64,000 nt of DNA from the NCBI RefSeq assembly GCF_008831285.2, contig NC_045149.1:17065035-17129034 (forward strand), written 5' to 3'. A program made the translations under genes and the position numbers. This document shows positions 37,977 to 51,362 of the stretch, piece after piece. How positions within the stretch are numbered: the stretch's first letter is position 1; every line of letters begins with the position of its first letter. Source of the DNA: Nymphaea colorata (Eukaryota; Streptophyta; Magnoliopsida; Nymphaeales; Nymphaeaceae). A model generated the notes under the pieces. That model had not been told where the DNA came from. It ran no database searches and worked only from the letters and a program-made list of their open reading frames with translations.

Positions 37977-40976
37977 AACCAGGGCGCTCTGGCAAGTAAA
38001 TGTATGAGCGCAACTTTCAGCAAACATTGGCAGTGGTGCAGTACATGCCCAACAGATGGTGACTCCCTCTCTGACGCTGTAACTTTTGTTTCCTTGTGCA
38101 ACTAAGTAATCCAACAACTCGGTATCTTTGAAACTGAGAGGTTTGCAGAAGGGCCAGTATGACTTTATTCTGCAGCCTTTCTAGCATGTGATCTCGGATC
38201 AAACCAAAAAGCCATATCCAGCATCTGATCATATATAGGGCAATGAGACAGTGAACGCCACATGGAAATCCGTCGCCTCACTTGAAAAATCAGAACCGCC
38301 TGTTTATCTTTGACAAGAAGAAAACGTATATTCACAATTCGTTCAGTAGCAAAAGATCAAAAGCAGATTTGTTACTTTTATTGCATTTCTATATGCATGT
38401 CGGGCGAGAGGAATCCTTCCTTGAGCAGGAAGATGGAAATGGTACTTCTAGTTCTCCATGATCTCCCGTTAGTCCTCAAGCTTGAATCGATTGTCTGTTA
38501 TTAGCTTAAGAGATTCATGTCTGACTAGAGTCTGCCTTACCCCAACTAATTTCCATTAGAGAAAGAACAAGAACACAGAGAATATGAAAATATTTACGTT
38601 CTAGCTAGTGCAATTTACCATGACCCACCGGCTTGTTCCCCTGGCTAAAGGTGATTGTAGTCGTCTTCCTGTGTCCGAAAACTGTGGTGGGGACTCATGC
38701 CGTTGAACTGAAGCGAGGACTGCCTACTCTACATTCTTCAGGCTGGTGGTGATCGATGTTGCAATGATCCCAAAAGGGGACGACAGGATAGTACATCAAA
38801 GATCCAGGAAAGGTGCAGTAAATGTGAATTTCCTCCCAATGATCAATAAATCAGACGTTTCTCCTCAAGATCGTTGTAAATTTGCAGACTCCCTACTGCC
38901 TAATGGAATTCTGAAACGGACAGTCGGTAGCTTGGTCATAAAGTATTTTCTCCAAGACACACCTAATTCCTGGAACCGCTCTATTGTTACAGTAATCTTC
39001 AATTTCATTACGCACTTTCCTGTTCAACGTCACACTCTTCGTGGAAAATCGAGTACTGTTTCATGACCAACATGCATTTAATCAAGTTCCATGCAATTTC
39101 TCCACAATAACTCCCTCACATGATTGTGGCAGGTACTATAATTCCAATAACTTCAAAGTGTATTCACTCCTACAAGCAAATATATGTACGAGCAAATAAA
39201 TGTGGCACTGTAGCATAAATGTTCATAAGGCCTATCTGCAGTAGTCCTTTCACAACAATTTAGCTTGAGGTCAGGCAATAAGCAAAGTTTGAAAGAAAAA
39301 CAAAATTGTTCGGGTGCAAAAGACAAGTTTTATATCAAGGTCTAATTAACATTCAAAAAGGGAGCTGCCATTCTGATGATAATCTTCCAATATAGTCTGG
39401 AGTCGCTTGGACTTTCTCTGCAGATTGCGACTCTGTTACTAGGGAAATACAAAGTTGTCCAAGATCTGGGGTACATGGGTGTCCCTCATTTGGATATATA
39501 CTGCGTTCTCGTTATCAACTAACATGTTTATCATGCTATAAACCATGAAAGATAATGTTAGGTTTCACCAAGAAAGAGCCATCACAGGATGTACTGTCCC
39601 CCTAAAGATGAAAGTATCGGCCCAGGCGTCTAGATCCATAGGCTAGCAAGCGAAGACAGAATTCTAGTGTTTGTATTGTAGCACAATAGGCCTAGCTAGT
39701 TATCCAAGGCCATAAAGAACTTACATGTCAACGTTGCTTTCCTAATAGGTCCTCTTAACCACATGCTAGTGTTCACTTGTTTGCTGTAACTACTAGTCCT
39801 CATAATATGATCGCCTATCACTTGTCTGAGCTAGAATCTTTATCTTTATCGTCCAATCTCCTCTTGTTTCGGATAGGATAATACACCAAAGTCATTAAGA
39901 AGATGCTCGAGCGAAGGAATGCCTTGACCAGATCAGAAGCCTACAGAATTCAGAAATATATGCATATCCACGACAGTAGCTAGCTGCTGCTGCTGCTGCT
40001 TCTGTTGCTGTTGGTGCTGCTCAAATATTTCCACCATGTAGCCTTTTTAGCCATTAAAGAAGATAAAGTCTGACAGACCACGCATCTACAAAACCTATGG
40101 GGTCGCCTAATTACACCAATCTTCAGACGAAAGCAAAAGAAAAAAAAAAAAAAACATAACAAAACAAAATAGAATCGCGGGAATATCTAGAAGCTGCAGG
40201 ATCGTATCCTTCTCTAACTCCATATAATGAACGACATGGTTTCCATATTTTACAACATTGAATGGCAATATTGCGGCAATGAATGCATCCAATCCTTCAA
40301 GTGGGAAGCGTAGTTAATCCATTTTGGCCTGCCCATGTGGATGGATAACCTCAGGAGAGAGGGGGAGAGATGAAGAGGGAAAATAAAAGAAGAGGAAAAG
40401 AGACAAAGGGTAGTGGTACTAGAAGAAGCAGTGTAGTGATAGTAGTAATAGTAGCAGTAGTAGTAGTAGTCCACTTGTGCATCAAAGGGGGTGAGAATTT
40501 GTATTTGCATGATGGTGGTAGTGATGTTGCGAGGAAGAGAGAGAGAGGGGGAGATTTAGAGAGAGAGAAAGATGTAAAGAGAGAGAGAGAGATGTAAAGA
40601 GAGAGGTGATGGGTCAAATCGGTAAAAGTAAAAAAACTTTTGCATTCCCCTAAGGAGGCGGGGCCAGCAATTTTCCCTATTACCCGGGAGTTAGAGGCGG
40701 GACACAGATTTGGAAAGCACTAAAGTTGCCAAGGGCTCATTACTGCGACAGCAACAGCTGAATGAGGGAAAGGCAGGCCGTGCCCTAAACACACCCATGC
40801 AAACGTCCCTTTCTTGCTCCTCTCCCCCACCTCTGCCGCCCCCTCCCCTCCCTGCAATCAACTTTGCCTTTACTCTCTCCCCTTCTTCTCCAGCTCCCCA
40901 TCTTTTCTTTCATTGCTCTCCCTCTCCCTCTTTCCTTCTTGCTTTCTTTTCTTTGTTGTTTTTTTTTACTCTGTCC

Positions 40977-41260
40977 CTCTCTCTCTCTCTCTCTTTGGGA
41001 ATGCCAACCACACACTCTCTGCTTTCACCTACCTGACACCCTCTCATCGCCACTAAAATAAGGAGAAAATTTAAAAACTCATAACAGACATACATTCTAT
41101 CATATCATCTCTCTCTACAGGCAGCACACGCACATATACACACAGTTTCACTCTCTCTCTCTCTCTCGACCTCACTCTCACACATCTAGGATCTGTGTGA
41201 AAAGATAAAATAGATCGATCGATCGATCGGTCAATCAATCAATCAAATCACAAGGTGGGG
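40977..41260 (+). promoter_or_regulatory. Promoter-proximal / 5' leader region of the YABBY gene
   Basis: Pyrimidine-rich sequence with CT tracts at 40977-40995 and 41151-41167, a GATC tetranucleotide run at 41214-41229 and a TCAA run at 41231-41245. CT-rich leaders are common in plant genes. The transcription start and TATA box could not be fixed. Confidence 0.5.
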
Positions 41261-42844
41261 ATGTCGTCGTCCTCCATGTTTGGGCTAGACCACCTGCAAC
41301 CTGAGCAGTTGTGTTATGTCCATTGCAACTTTTGCAATACCGTCCTGGCGGTAAGTACCATGGTTGATTTGGGGAGAAAAGAAAGGGAGGAGGAAGAAGA
41401 TGATGATGAAGAGGGAAGCAAATCCCCTCTATGCATCCCTCTATCTTCTTCTCCCTTTATGTGAAGTTGGGCTGTAGTTGCTTTCTGCTGCCTGCTGATT
41501 GCTTAACTAAATTGAGGTCTCTCTCTCTCTCTCTCTTTCTTTCTCTCAGGTGAGCGTTCCCTGCAGCAGCCTGTTCAAGATCGTCACCGTGAGATGTGGC
41601 CATTGCACCAACCTCCTCTCCGTTAACATGCGGGCCCTTCTCCAGCCACCACCACCACCTCTGCCACCCCCGCCACCGACACCACCATCTCTCTCTAGCC
41701 ATCAATTATTCCCTCCCTCTCTTAATCTGCCTGTTGTTCGTCATGATCCACAGGTTCCGTTCTCTTTCTTCCTCTCTCTCTTTCGATCTTTATATTACGT
41801 ATTATGGTTGAATTAACTGGAAGCTGTAAATTATGAGAACTGTAGGGGGAAATCCCAGCCGCTGAGAGCATGATTCTCGAGCATTCGATCATGAAGGATT
41901 CGGCTGCATCGTCGGTGAGCCGTGTGGCAGATCACACCAACATGACGACGACTACGAGGACGCCGACTGTCAATAGGCGTAAGCTTTCTCCTCTCTCTCT
42001 CTCTCCTTCTATCTCTCTCATCTGCGATGCCTGATCATGGAAAGAGGTGAGGCATGATTCGGTAATAATTGATGAATAATGGGTGAGGTTGAAAAGGAAG
42101 CTCAGAAGCTTGCTTTGTAATTTATTGCCTGCATTGTTGTTGTCGTTGGTGTTGCAGCGCCCGAGAAGAGGCAGAGGGTGCCTTCTGCGTACAACAGGTT
42201 CATCAAGTGAGTCATAATGCAAACCCACACTCGCCCTCCCTCCCCACCACCTCCTCCTGGCTCCATCTCTCTCTCATCTTTCTTTCTTTTTTGGGTTTCC
42301 TGATCATTCCGTTTACTTTTAAATTTCTCCCTTCTTCCACGCCATTCTTCTGATTTTCTTACCCGAATATTCGATTATCTGCCATTGGAATTTTTGAAAT
42401 ACTAAAATATATTGAACATCAGAGACGAGATCCAACGAATCAAGGCAGGAAACCCAGATATCACCCACCGGGAAGCATTCAGCACAGCTGCCAAGAATGT
42501 AAGCCTCTCTCTCTCTTTCTCTCTCTCTCTTTGCCTCTCTATCTCAGCCTGAGATTTTGTTAATTTGTGCTTGGCAGTGGGCACACTTCCCCCATATCCA
42601 CTTCGGTCTCATGGCTGATCAGAACATGAAGAAAACCAACCTACGCCAGCAGGTAGTTGCAGACCATTGCTTCAACATGTGCGCCTTCTGTTATTCTACT
42701 TTAGTTTTAAGAACATTTTTTCATCGTTCATATTGGAGCTTAGCTTAATGGCGTTTCCGTTCTTTATGCTCGCAGGAAGGAGATGACATGATACTCTCAG
42801 ATGGCTTCTTCGGCACTGCCAATATGGGAGTCACTCCCTACTAA
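41261..42844 (+). CDS. YAB1: YABBY transcription factor, FIL/YAB3 type, seven exons
   Basis: Exons: 41261-41350, 41550-41753, 41846-41978, 42158-42206, 42423-42498, 42578-42652, 42776-42844; phases agree and the product is 231 aa. A C2C2 zinc finger uses C22/C25 and C46/C49 ([27 protein letters not shown]). A proline-rich linker follows (63-76, two runs of five Pro). The HMG-like YABBY domain spans about 143-190 ([35 protein letters not shown]). The C-terminus [12 protein letters not shown] ... NMGVTPY is the signature of the FILAMENTOUS FLOWER/YAB3 clade, distinct from YAB2, YAB5, CRC and INO. Such factors act in the nucleus to set abaxial identity and lamina growth of leaves and floral organs (family knowledge). 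The GTG two codons upstream of ATG is not a start. Confidence 0.96.
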
Positions 42845-42998
42845 TCTCTCTCTCTCTCTCTCTCTCTCATGTTAAGCTTGAAAGACATGCACAATCTAGT
42901 CATGTTGAGCCGTTCTCTGTTTACGTGCATTTAGCTTTGCGTCGTTGAAATCAATCAGAAGCAAACCTTTGCTTCCATTCCCATTTGGCTCTCTCTCA

Positions 42999-43046
<48 letters not shown>

Positions 43047-45784
43047 CTCCCCGCCAATGAGTTTCTAGCCATGTGTTGCTTTTTTTTTTTTTTTGAAACG
43101 GTTGACCTTCGATCTCTACTCATTAGAACTTAGGGCTCCGCATTTCTCATGCTACATCTAGCTAGCGTACTGACATTCTAAATAATAGGGTTAATCTTGT
43201 TATGAGACTCGTGAAACAACAGCAGTTGCTTCCTTACCATCGTTACTTCTAGCGTTTTACCTGTTTCAATGTTGTTTCTCTGTTAACATTACAAGAATCA
43301 CTGTCTTCAGCATCTCTCACAGCGACCATGCATCCATGTCCTCTCATCAGGATCGTGATCGTCTTCACCATCAGTGTGCTGTTGCTGTTGTTTTTTGTTG
43401 CTTTGTTGCAGTTGTTTAGATAGCATACGTATAGACAATGAAAAAGCAACCGGTCACTGACAAAAGAATGCGAAAATCAGTAAGCCATTGTTGTACTGTC
43501 TTACTGAAAACTTTGGCAGAGAAAAAAGGAAACCAGATCGAAGAAAAAAGCAAAAAGTTATTGTTTTCGGTTAACGTGTGTTTGTGACTAGAATGGTTTG
43601 TAACGGGAAGCTCCCCGAACAGGCAATAGGAGCAAAGTTAGGAACAGGTCCTTCCTCCAGTTCCCTTTTCATCTCCTTTTTTTTTTTTTCCTTTTTCTAC
43701 TGAAGCAGTATTCTTCTTCTTATAATATCAGTCATGGATATCAACAAATAGAAGCCATGGTATAAAACTGCAGCAGATGATTAATATCATTTTTCATATG
43801 GTATACTCCATTTTTGGGCATGTCACAGACATAAAACGTATGTTTACTGATTTACCATTGGTAGAAACTTTGATGGTGCAAATGGTTGACGTGAAGCAAG
43901 TATTCTTCATTTCATGCACCGCCATTGATGATTTACAAATTGTTCACTTTGATTTTGTGACAGATAATTGTTTTCCATCAAATAATGCAGGCACTTCTGC
44001 AAGTAATGTTGTTAACTAGAGATTAGAAACTTGAATGGGTTTAAATCTGCATTATTACATATGCTATATCTTGAAAGTGTTGTCATTGAGGTTAATTAAA
44101 GCATACAGTAAAAATATTCTCCAGCCTCCAGTCTGGATTAGATATAAACGCTGAAGGGCATAAATTTCACCAAATGACTCCCTCTGTGTGTGTCCACATG
44201 CATGTTTTCTGCTCATGCATGTCCGTGAACTTGCACTCGTCACTGTCATTACAATTACTTTACTCTCTTGTGTAACGGTTAAAAGTTCAAAATCTCTTTA
44301 AAAAGTTTTTGCTTTCTATATACTAGAAAAAGTGCTAAAGACTAAAGTTAACCTGACAGTCCAATAGATTGAGAAACATTTTGATCCTTTTTCCTTTATA
44401 AAAGATCTAAACTATATACTAATAAGTCGAAGCCTCAAATAGTAAGCTGTTTCTGACAATGAATTCATAAAATATTGCATATATACACTTCTGCTACGTG
44501 TGTTGATCAAGAAGCATGTGTCTCAGGTAAATGTAGTATTTTCCTTTTTATGGCCTTTGACCTAAACATTCTCATTCTCCTGAACCTATCGTGTAGTCCA
44601 CATAACAGGTTTCAATGTTTATGCAAGACTTAGAAATTGTCACTTATATAAATTTGATCGGAAGAGGCCAAAACCCGCCAAATTTTTTGAATTTATCTTA
44701 TAACCACACAAGCACTAGTACTATATATTATCTTGATGATCAATCAAGCATTCTATGCTGTTGAATATAAACAACCATAAAGTGTCGTTCCTTGTTCCAA
44801 TGATGGGATAAAAGAGCAATGTACTTACCGATAAATGCAATTCCTTGTTCGAAGTTTGAGCTTGCGGATTTGAATTCGGGGATGTATGGGTCTTTACAAC
44901 AACTGGTGATGAATAAGAAAAAAAATGTGTTATAAGGTTTCGACAATCACTAGTTCTTTTTTACTGTGAGTCTGTGACATCGTTTCTTGTTTCATAAAGA
45001 ATTTAGCAGTATTTTTATTGCATCTTGGTTTCTTGTGAGGAGCTAACGGCGATAATTCTTTTGTTAGAGACGAACTTGCGACAATCAATGAATTGCACAG
45101 AATCTACGTTACTGCAAAAATAATAAAGACAAGACAAGGAGGCTCTTTTCCTTGATCCTGAGTTATTTCTAGTTCAGGCTTCTTCAGTGTCAGAATAAAT
45201 TATCAATGGGAGGAAGACAAGGGCGCCCTTCATCCATCTTAGAGCTTTAAAGTAGAAAAGTATGTCAGTACATAAGAAAAAGTTATATGAACATGAGAGT
45301 ATAAAAGAATAAAGATGCAACAGATGAATAGGAAATTTTGTCCTTGTTACCTTTATGAGTTGTTTCATGAATGTTATAAGCCTGATCATGTTACTAAAAA
45401 AAATACAAAGAAACTTTCCTTCCAAGCAACGTATTGTCCCAGAAGATGGGAGTATCACGCCTCTTCTTGTTAACTCATTTTTTTTTTCAGTGGCCCATCC
45501 ATTAATGTTGATCGCAATTTCACCAAGATAAAGTCAACTAGATAACTCGGTTATTAACATAGCCTGAATAAACTTATGAGCCGAACTATATATTCTCAAT
45601 ATTCTAGCTAATTTGCTCTGTTTTTTTTTTTTCCTTTTCCCTGTTTTCTTGTGTATGGAACTTGAAGGTCGTTAGCCAGTAGGAAGAGAGTGAACTGAAC
45701 TCCAGAAGATGAAGTTTCATTAAATAACAGTATGAATATATATAGATATATATATGGTCATTACAAAAAAAACTACTTATTACT

Positions 45785-45960
45785 GATGGAGCAAAGAGGG
45801 GCCTTGGCCCCCCTCAATTTTTTTAATATTTATATGTAAATTTTAAAAAATGTCATTTTTCTGTATAAAAAATTGAAAAATTATATTTTGAATATTGTTA
45901 AAATTTTGAAACTATAATTTGGTCTTCCTCATGAAAAAATCCTAAATCCTCTCTTAAATC
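45785..45960. repeat. AT-rich dispersed repeat with GGGGCC end
   Basis: Starts GGAGCAAAGAGGGGCCTTGG, then a poly-T/AT stretch, then GAAACTATAATTTGGTCTTC. It shares this order with 49512-49695 and, in reverse, with the insides of the elements at 1957 and 3674. Confidence 0.6.
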
Positions 45961-47931
45961 TATAGGATTAAAAATAATTAAAATTCGATGAACAGATTGA
46001 ATTTTAAGTCTTCAAAATTAATAGTCCAAACTTTCTCATATCACAGAATTTGATTATATATATATATATATATGAAGTAAGTAAATTTTGTAGACTGTGA
46101 ATTAATCACGTCATCTAATCTACTTAGTTAATGCATGCTTCACATACTGTCATATGCAAAATCACTTTTTCAATGTTAAACTAATTATCAGTTATCATGT
46201 ATCCTATTAGATAATAACTCCACAGTTTCTTCTCACGGTTTATGCATTTCCCGTTTGAGGCACACCTATATATAAACTCATCTGATTTTCGTCAACCTGC
46301 CTTGGTATTCGTACTTAAGAATATGCTGAAGGGTTCGATACCTGTCGGACCTTATTAACCTCAGTTTGGCGAGATAAACTAAGTTAACAAATTATACAAA
46401 TGAAACAACAATACTGGCCAGAGTTAGAAATTTCTGGCTGAGGAGTAGTGTAAGTTTAATTTTCAAACTTTAAGGCTACTCATATATAAAGGAACTGAAA
46501 AATCAATAAATTTTTTATAGGTAAAAAGAGTACCAGCTATGAATTATGGATAACATAAATATACTACAATTTTGCCTTCATTTACATTCATGTTCCCGCT
46601 ACCATAGATGCCTATGCCAATTATGACAAAGGATATTCATCAGGATCGGCTGAAATTCTGGATAACGTAAATATGCTATAATTTGTTTTCATTTACATGT
46701 GCCCCTTAAGCATAGTCATGCATTGAGGCATTTAAGAAAACTCTCTTTTAAAGGTTTATCGAAGTTTTCACTTTTAGAAGAAAAGAACCAGTCACAAAAG
46801 AATCGCCCGAATAAAACAAGCGAATGAATCTAGATAAATGCTGAATATTTGCTGGAGCTTCCATGTAAAGCAGAATGTGAACACAAACACTCGGTAGTTC
46901 AAGAAGTATGAGTCGAGTGAGCAGAAGGATTAATCCTACTGTTTCACCAAGGGCTGATCTCTCTTCTTCTTATTATCTATAGGGTACTGCACTTGTACCT
47001 CGAGGGGGAGAGAAGGTCTCCACATGCTTCAACTTGCACATATGATATTATATTTTTGGAACATACTAGCAGGAATGGATCGTAAAGAAGATAAACTTTA
47101 TGTTCATCTTCTTCCAGGACATGTGATATGATCGCAGTTGTTGTTCTTAGTTCCAACAACCAGAGATAATTACCTAATCCTAGAACAATAATATACCGAT
47201 TCTTAGAACATGCGTTTTAAAGACAATGTTTCAAGAGCACAATGTTCTTTGATCTTTCTCAAGATCATTCTTTGTTTGAATACCAAAAAAAAACAAAAAA
47301 AAGGTCCCCTCAACTACCTATACTGATTCTGAAATATTGTTTTCAATTAGAGCATGTAGGCAATTATAACATCAACTCGCACAAATGTGAGATCCATGGA
47401 AGTCTATTTCTATTGTTTTTGTTCACACGATATTATCTACTTGGAAGGGTGTACAAAGTTGGCCAATGCCAATCAATCTGATCGAGGTCTGCTGATAACT
47501 TTGCATGCAGGTGTGATCGGCATTGGATTCTGTGCATTCAAAAATGACAAAATTTTCTGGCCTTATATCAGACATTTGCAGCCTTGTCGGGATGGGGCGC
47601 CATGGATGTCATTGTCACTGCAAGCGACTCCAAAAATCTACATAGTCAACTAATTATGTCCGCAAACAGGCCGAAACATACAAGACAGCTAAGGGGCTGC
47701 TTGGCAACAATAACATTTTTGTTATGTCTATTATGAAAAGGATGGCGGATTCATAAAACAACCTTATGACAGTGATTCATTTTAATATTTGATGCATATA
47801 ACAGTAACAAGTTGTTCCCCATGCCAAACTGCCAGTCAGGTCAGAATTCAAATAAGATTGAACCCATTTATGATGTATGGGGTGCTCAACTTAAAAGAAT
47901 TTAATTAATCTAGATCAACTAATGGCACCAA

Positions 47932-48150
47932 TGTTAGGAACAACACACAAAACTCTCCTTTCGCATTCTCAAGAGGGGGATAGAAGCAATAAGGAAAAAG
48001 ACAAAGATTTACGTGGTTCGGAGCAATAATCTCATACGTCCACAATCGCACAGATCTTTCATTATTCACTCTTAGATGAACACAGACACTCTCAGAGAGA
48101 AGACCAAAGAAGAAACTACAGCCCTCTTCACAACATAAGGATTAGGGCAA
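47932..48150. repeat. LTR-like remnant
   Basis: Begins TGTTAGGAACAACA and contains GATTTACGTGGTTCGGAGCA, then CATACGTCCACAATCGCAC. The pairing TTTACGTGGTTCG ... TACGTCCAC is a phrase I have seen in plant Copia/TRIM-type LTRs. No internal gene or second LTR is present, and the right end is not defined. Confidence 0.35.
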
Positions 48151-49211
48151 ACCCGCGGTATTGCATATGAGTGTCCAGTATGGATCAAGTTTCATATACC
48201 AACAACCAAATGCCAATCAAAATTCTGGTTGCATAGAGTTATAAAAAAGACGCTGAGGAAAGATGATCAGCAAATCTTAGAAGACCATTCAAAAGCATCT
48301 TGAACGGAGTCTTATCTCGCAACAAGATCATATTTACTTTCTTTTTTCTTCTTTCTTGTCAAGAAGAAAAAGAAGAAGAAGAAGTTGGTTCTTTTCTTCC
48401 AAATCGGCGGCCAACAAAATGACTGTGCGTGTAATGTTGAAACGAAGAGCTTCACCTACCTGGTTATAAGGGGATTGGACTTTTCGGACTCGGCTAGATG
48501 ATATAAGGCGAAGTTTAGAGAAACCCAACAGTGGGCATACTATGCTCGGGCCCAATCTGGATCCAATTTAGCTCCAGAATATGATTTGATCCGACTTTTG
48601 GCCTGGACATGCATATCCAACTCATAATATATATACCAAATCCAGAGGTAGCCCATAGGTTACCCAGACTTGGGAACTGAGGTATTTTTGTTTTGGGCTC
48701 GGGTCTGATGAAACATGGAAGAAGCCATATCCGAATTAGATCCATTTTAAGGTCTCACCTCCTACTTTGCTATGAGACTGAAAGCAGACCTAATACCTTG
48801 AGAATTCTGTTCTCTACCGAAAGAATTCTGTTCTCTACCGAAGGTTAAGATGAAATACTTTTCTTGCGAATCAAATAGGCGGCGAACTGATTGGCCGAAT
48901 CAAGATCGAGTTGTTACTAAATTTTTGATACAATGTTCAGTGTAGCATGAAAGGACATAAACAAGCATGCAAGCGCATATGTAACCATTTGACTAAATTT
49001 TAGATCTCAATGTCGTCATCTTCACTCTCATCATCTCGTCGTCGCCGTCGTCATCGTCATGACACAGATACAGATACAGATGGACTCATCTCTACTAATG
49101 CAAAGATCGCCTTGACCCATTTAAGAACAAGTGTGTGGATGCGCTACCACAGGGATCTTCACTAGATCACCAGCTTTGACCTTAAGGGCGCGGTTGATCG
49201 AATGGAGTTGC

Positions 49212-49415
49212 ATGCCTCAAACAGAAAACCGGAAATTTTTCCTTTCTTCACCTTTTTCTTTGAAAGTCAGGACGAAATTTCTAGGGAGAAGCTCCTTTTT
49301 GGGTGGTGAAGAAATGCCTCAAACAGAGAACCGGAAATGTTTTCTTCCACCTTGTCAGTTTCACCAAAAAAGCGAGGACGCAGTTTCTAAGGGAAAGCTC
49401 CTTCTTTGTCGCATT
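49212..49415. repeat. ~102-bp imperfect tandem duplication
   Basis: ATGCCTCAAACAGA-AACCGGAAAT occurs at 49212 and 49314. Each is followed by related sequence ending in AGGGA-AAGCTCCTT. The plus-strand frame reads MPQTENRK twice, but I see no family match. Confidence 0.8.
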
Positions 49416-49511
49416 GTCCTACCATGTTTGAACTGCTCGTGTCCGGTGGATATTGAACGTTCTTCTCCACCATTCAAACGCCTTTTTGGCATGTCGATTC
49501 GGTAGCAAATG

Positions 49512-49695
49512 CAGTGGCGGAGCGAAGGGGGAGCCGGCAGGGCTCTGACTCTTTTTTAGAATTTTATATATATAATGTTAAACAAAAATCATTTGTTTTA
49601 TTTAAAATTTTTAACAAAATGATAATCAGGCCCCTCTCAAAATTTTAAAACTATAATTTGATTCTTTTCATGAAAAATTTCTTGTCTCCCCTCCA
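49512..49695. repeat. AT-rich dispersed repeat with CAGTGGCGGAGC end
   Basis: Left end CAGTGGCGGAGCGAAGGGGG, then ATATATATAATG, AAAATTTTTAAC, GGCCCCTCTCAAAATTTT and AAACTATAATTTGATTCTT. Probably related to the small hAT-like elements at 1957 and 3674. Confidence 0.6.
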
Positions 49696-50531
49696 CTCCA
49701 ATCATATGAAAGTCACAGCATAATTCTTGAAGCTTTGGTTAGGTCCCCAGTTTTCATATTCCATGTCTTAAGGAAACAAAGATGAACTATAGAAGAAGCA
49801 GGAATATTGGATTGTTCACTATCAAAATGTTGCGCGAAATTCATCAATATGGCAATAAAAATCCAATATCTTAAAAACCGGTTCTTGAGCCGAATCGGCA
49901 AGCTGCCTTGTGATTCAATGAAACGGCCGATACTAATTCAGCTGAACTGGTTATGCATATGCATCAGCCTAAACTAATTTAAAAGGAATATATTTTTAAC
50001 AAAAATGAAAACAATAAAAAAAAAATTTAAAAGACAATACGTGGCACCATTCACTCGGCCGATTCGATAAATCAACTTATACTGATTCAGCAGAATTGGT
50101 TGTGAATCGGTTAAAAATAAAAAATTATTTTTGAAAAAATATATAAATATCAATTAAAAACATTAAAAAATAAATTAAAATGTATGATGTGGCACTTTTG
50201 AATCTATTTGCAACCAATTCAATTAGAATAGACCTGATTTAGCCGATTGTGTTAGCCTAGACACCTAGTCAGACATAAAAGGCCTACCAGACTCAAACTA
50301 CTTGGGAGTTCAAATTTGATCCACCATTTAACTGATAATATGGTGTTTTTCTCTCTTTGACGTAGGCAAATACATATATAGACCGAACAGTGATTTTGAC
50401 TATCCAAAGTCACTCAATTTATTCATGAGGGTCGTCTAATCCATCATAATAAATAATTTAAAAAAAAAACTATACGAAATAATGAAAATGCTCATCACAT
50501 TTTTCTTTTCATTCATTTTAATGATCTAACA

Positions 50532-50533
<2 letters not shown>

Positions 50534-50610
<77 letters not shown>

Positions 50611-50611
50611 A
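50534..50611. repeat. Compound (AT)n-(GA)n microsatellite
   Basis: About 26 AT units run straight into about 12 GA units. The AT part is self-complementary and could extrude as a cruciform. Confidence 0.97.
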
Positions 50612-51362
50612 CGGCAACTTGTTATTGATTGAAAGATCCGGGAGACCCTCTTCGCATGTCCTCTTCCTTAGAAAATGGAAGCACATCTTATTTCTTTGTC
50701 CAACTTGGATAGCTAGCTAGCGTGATTCAATATGAATGTGACATAGTCCTATAGAAAAATGTTGCTCATACCTAACTTTAGTCTAATCTTCCCTCCTGCT
50801 GCTCACCAGCGTGTGCTTCAAGCAGAACGAAGCAGAGAATATAAAAGCAATATCCTCTTTTAACAGGTAGCCTTCACTCATCGAGTAGATATGACATTGC
50901 ATGCAGAGAATCCAACCCTTTGTTCATAAGAAATGAGTTCAAATGTATTTAACTACACGTATGTCACCGACCAAGCGTTATCAGATGCATAGTTTCTACC
51001 TAATCTTAGACCAAGTTATGGTAATGAATAAAAATTGCTGAAGATTCTTCTCTTATTGATTCCGATCTTCCACCGCACATATGGTATCTGAACCAGTGGG
51101 CACATAAACATACAAATAATTGTGCACACCAACATAATGTTTCAGAGTTCAAAACCACCCTCTGAATATGTGTGTGTGTGTGTGTGCACATGCTCTTGGA
51201 GCATGACAAAGGATGAGACTCAAATGTGTAGTCCAGATCCAGATCCAGTTGGAAGTCCTTATGCAAATCTTTCCATACTGAATCTTTCACAAGAAAACCC
51301 GTATCAGATTCTGATAAGGAACCATTGTTTAACCAAATTCAACTGGTACAGGGAAAACTAAG

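Larger units (their letters stand above)
33182..40976. other. Gene-poor stretch with repeats
   Basis: 33290-33480 is rich in GGATCCGAA/GGTCCGGA/AGATC words, upstream of the F-box-like gene. 33550-36170 is strongly AT-rich. Further on lie CT/GA and TA tracts, the duplication at 36780, a CTG/CTT run near 39983-40010, and a GTAGTA run at 40438-40470. Frames at 38746-39066 and 39980-40162 match no known family. No gene is supported. Confidence 0.5.

Noticed and set aside
44740-44946. Minus-strand PYIPEFKSASSNFEQG before a donor-like GTAAGT, as a GDSL-lipase exon
   Set aside because: The likeness is limited to a few spaced residues and no other lipase block occurs nearby.
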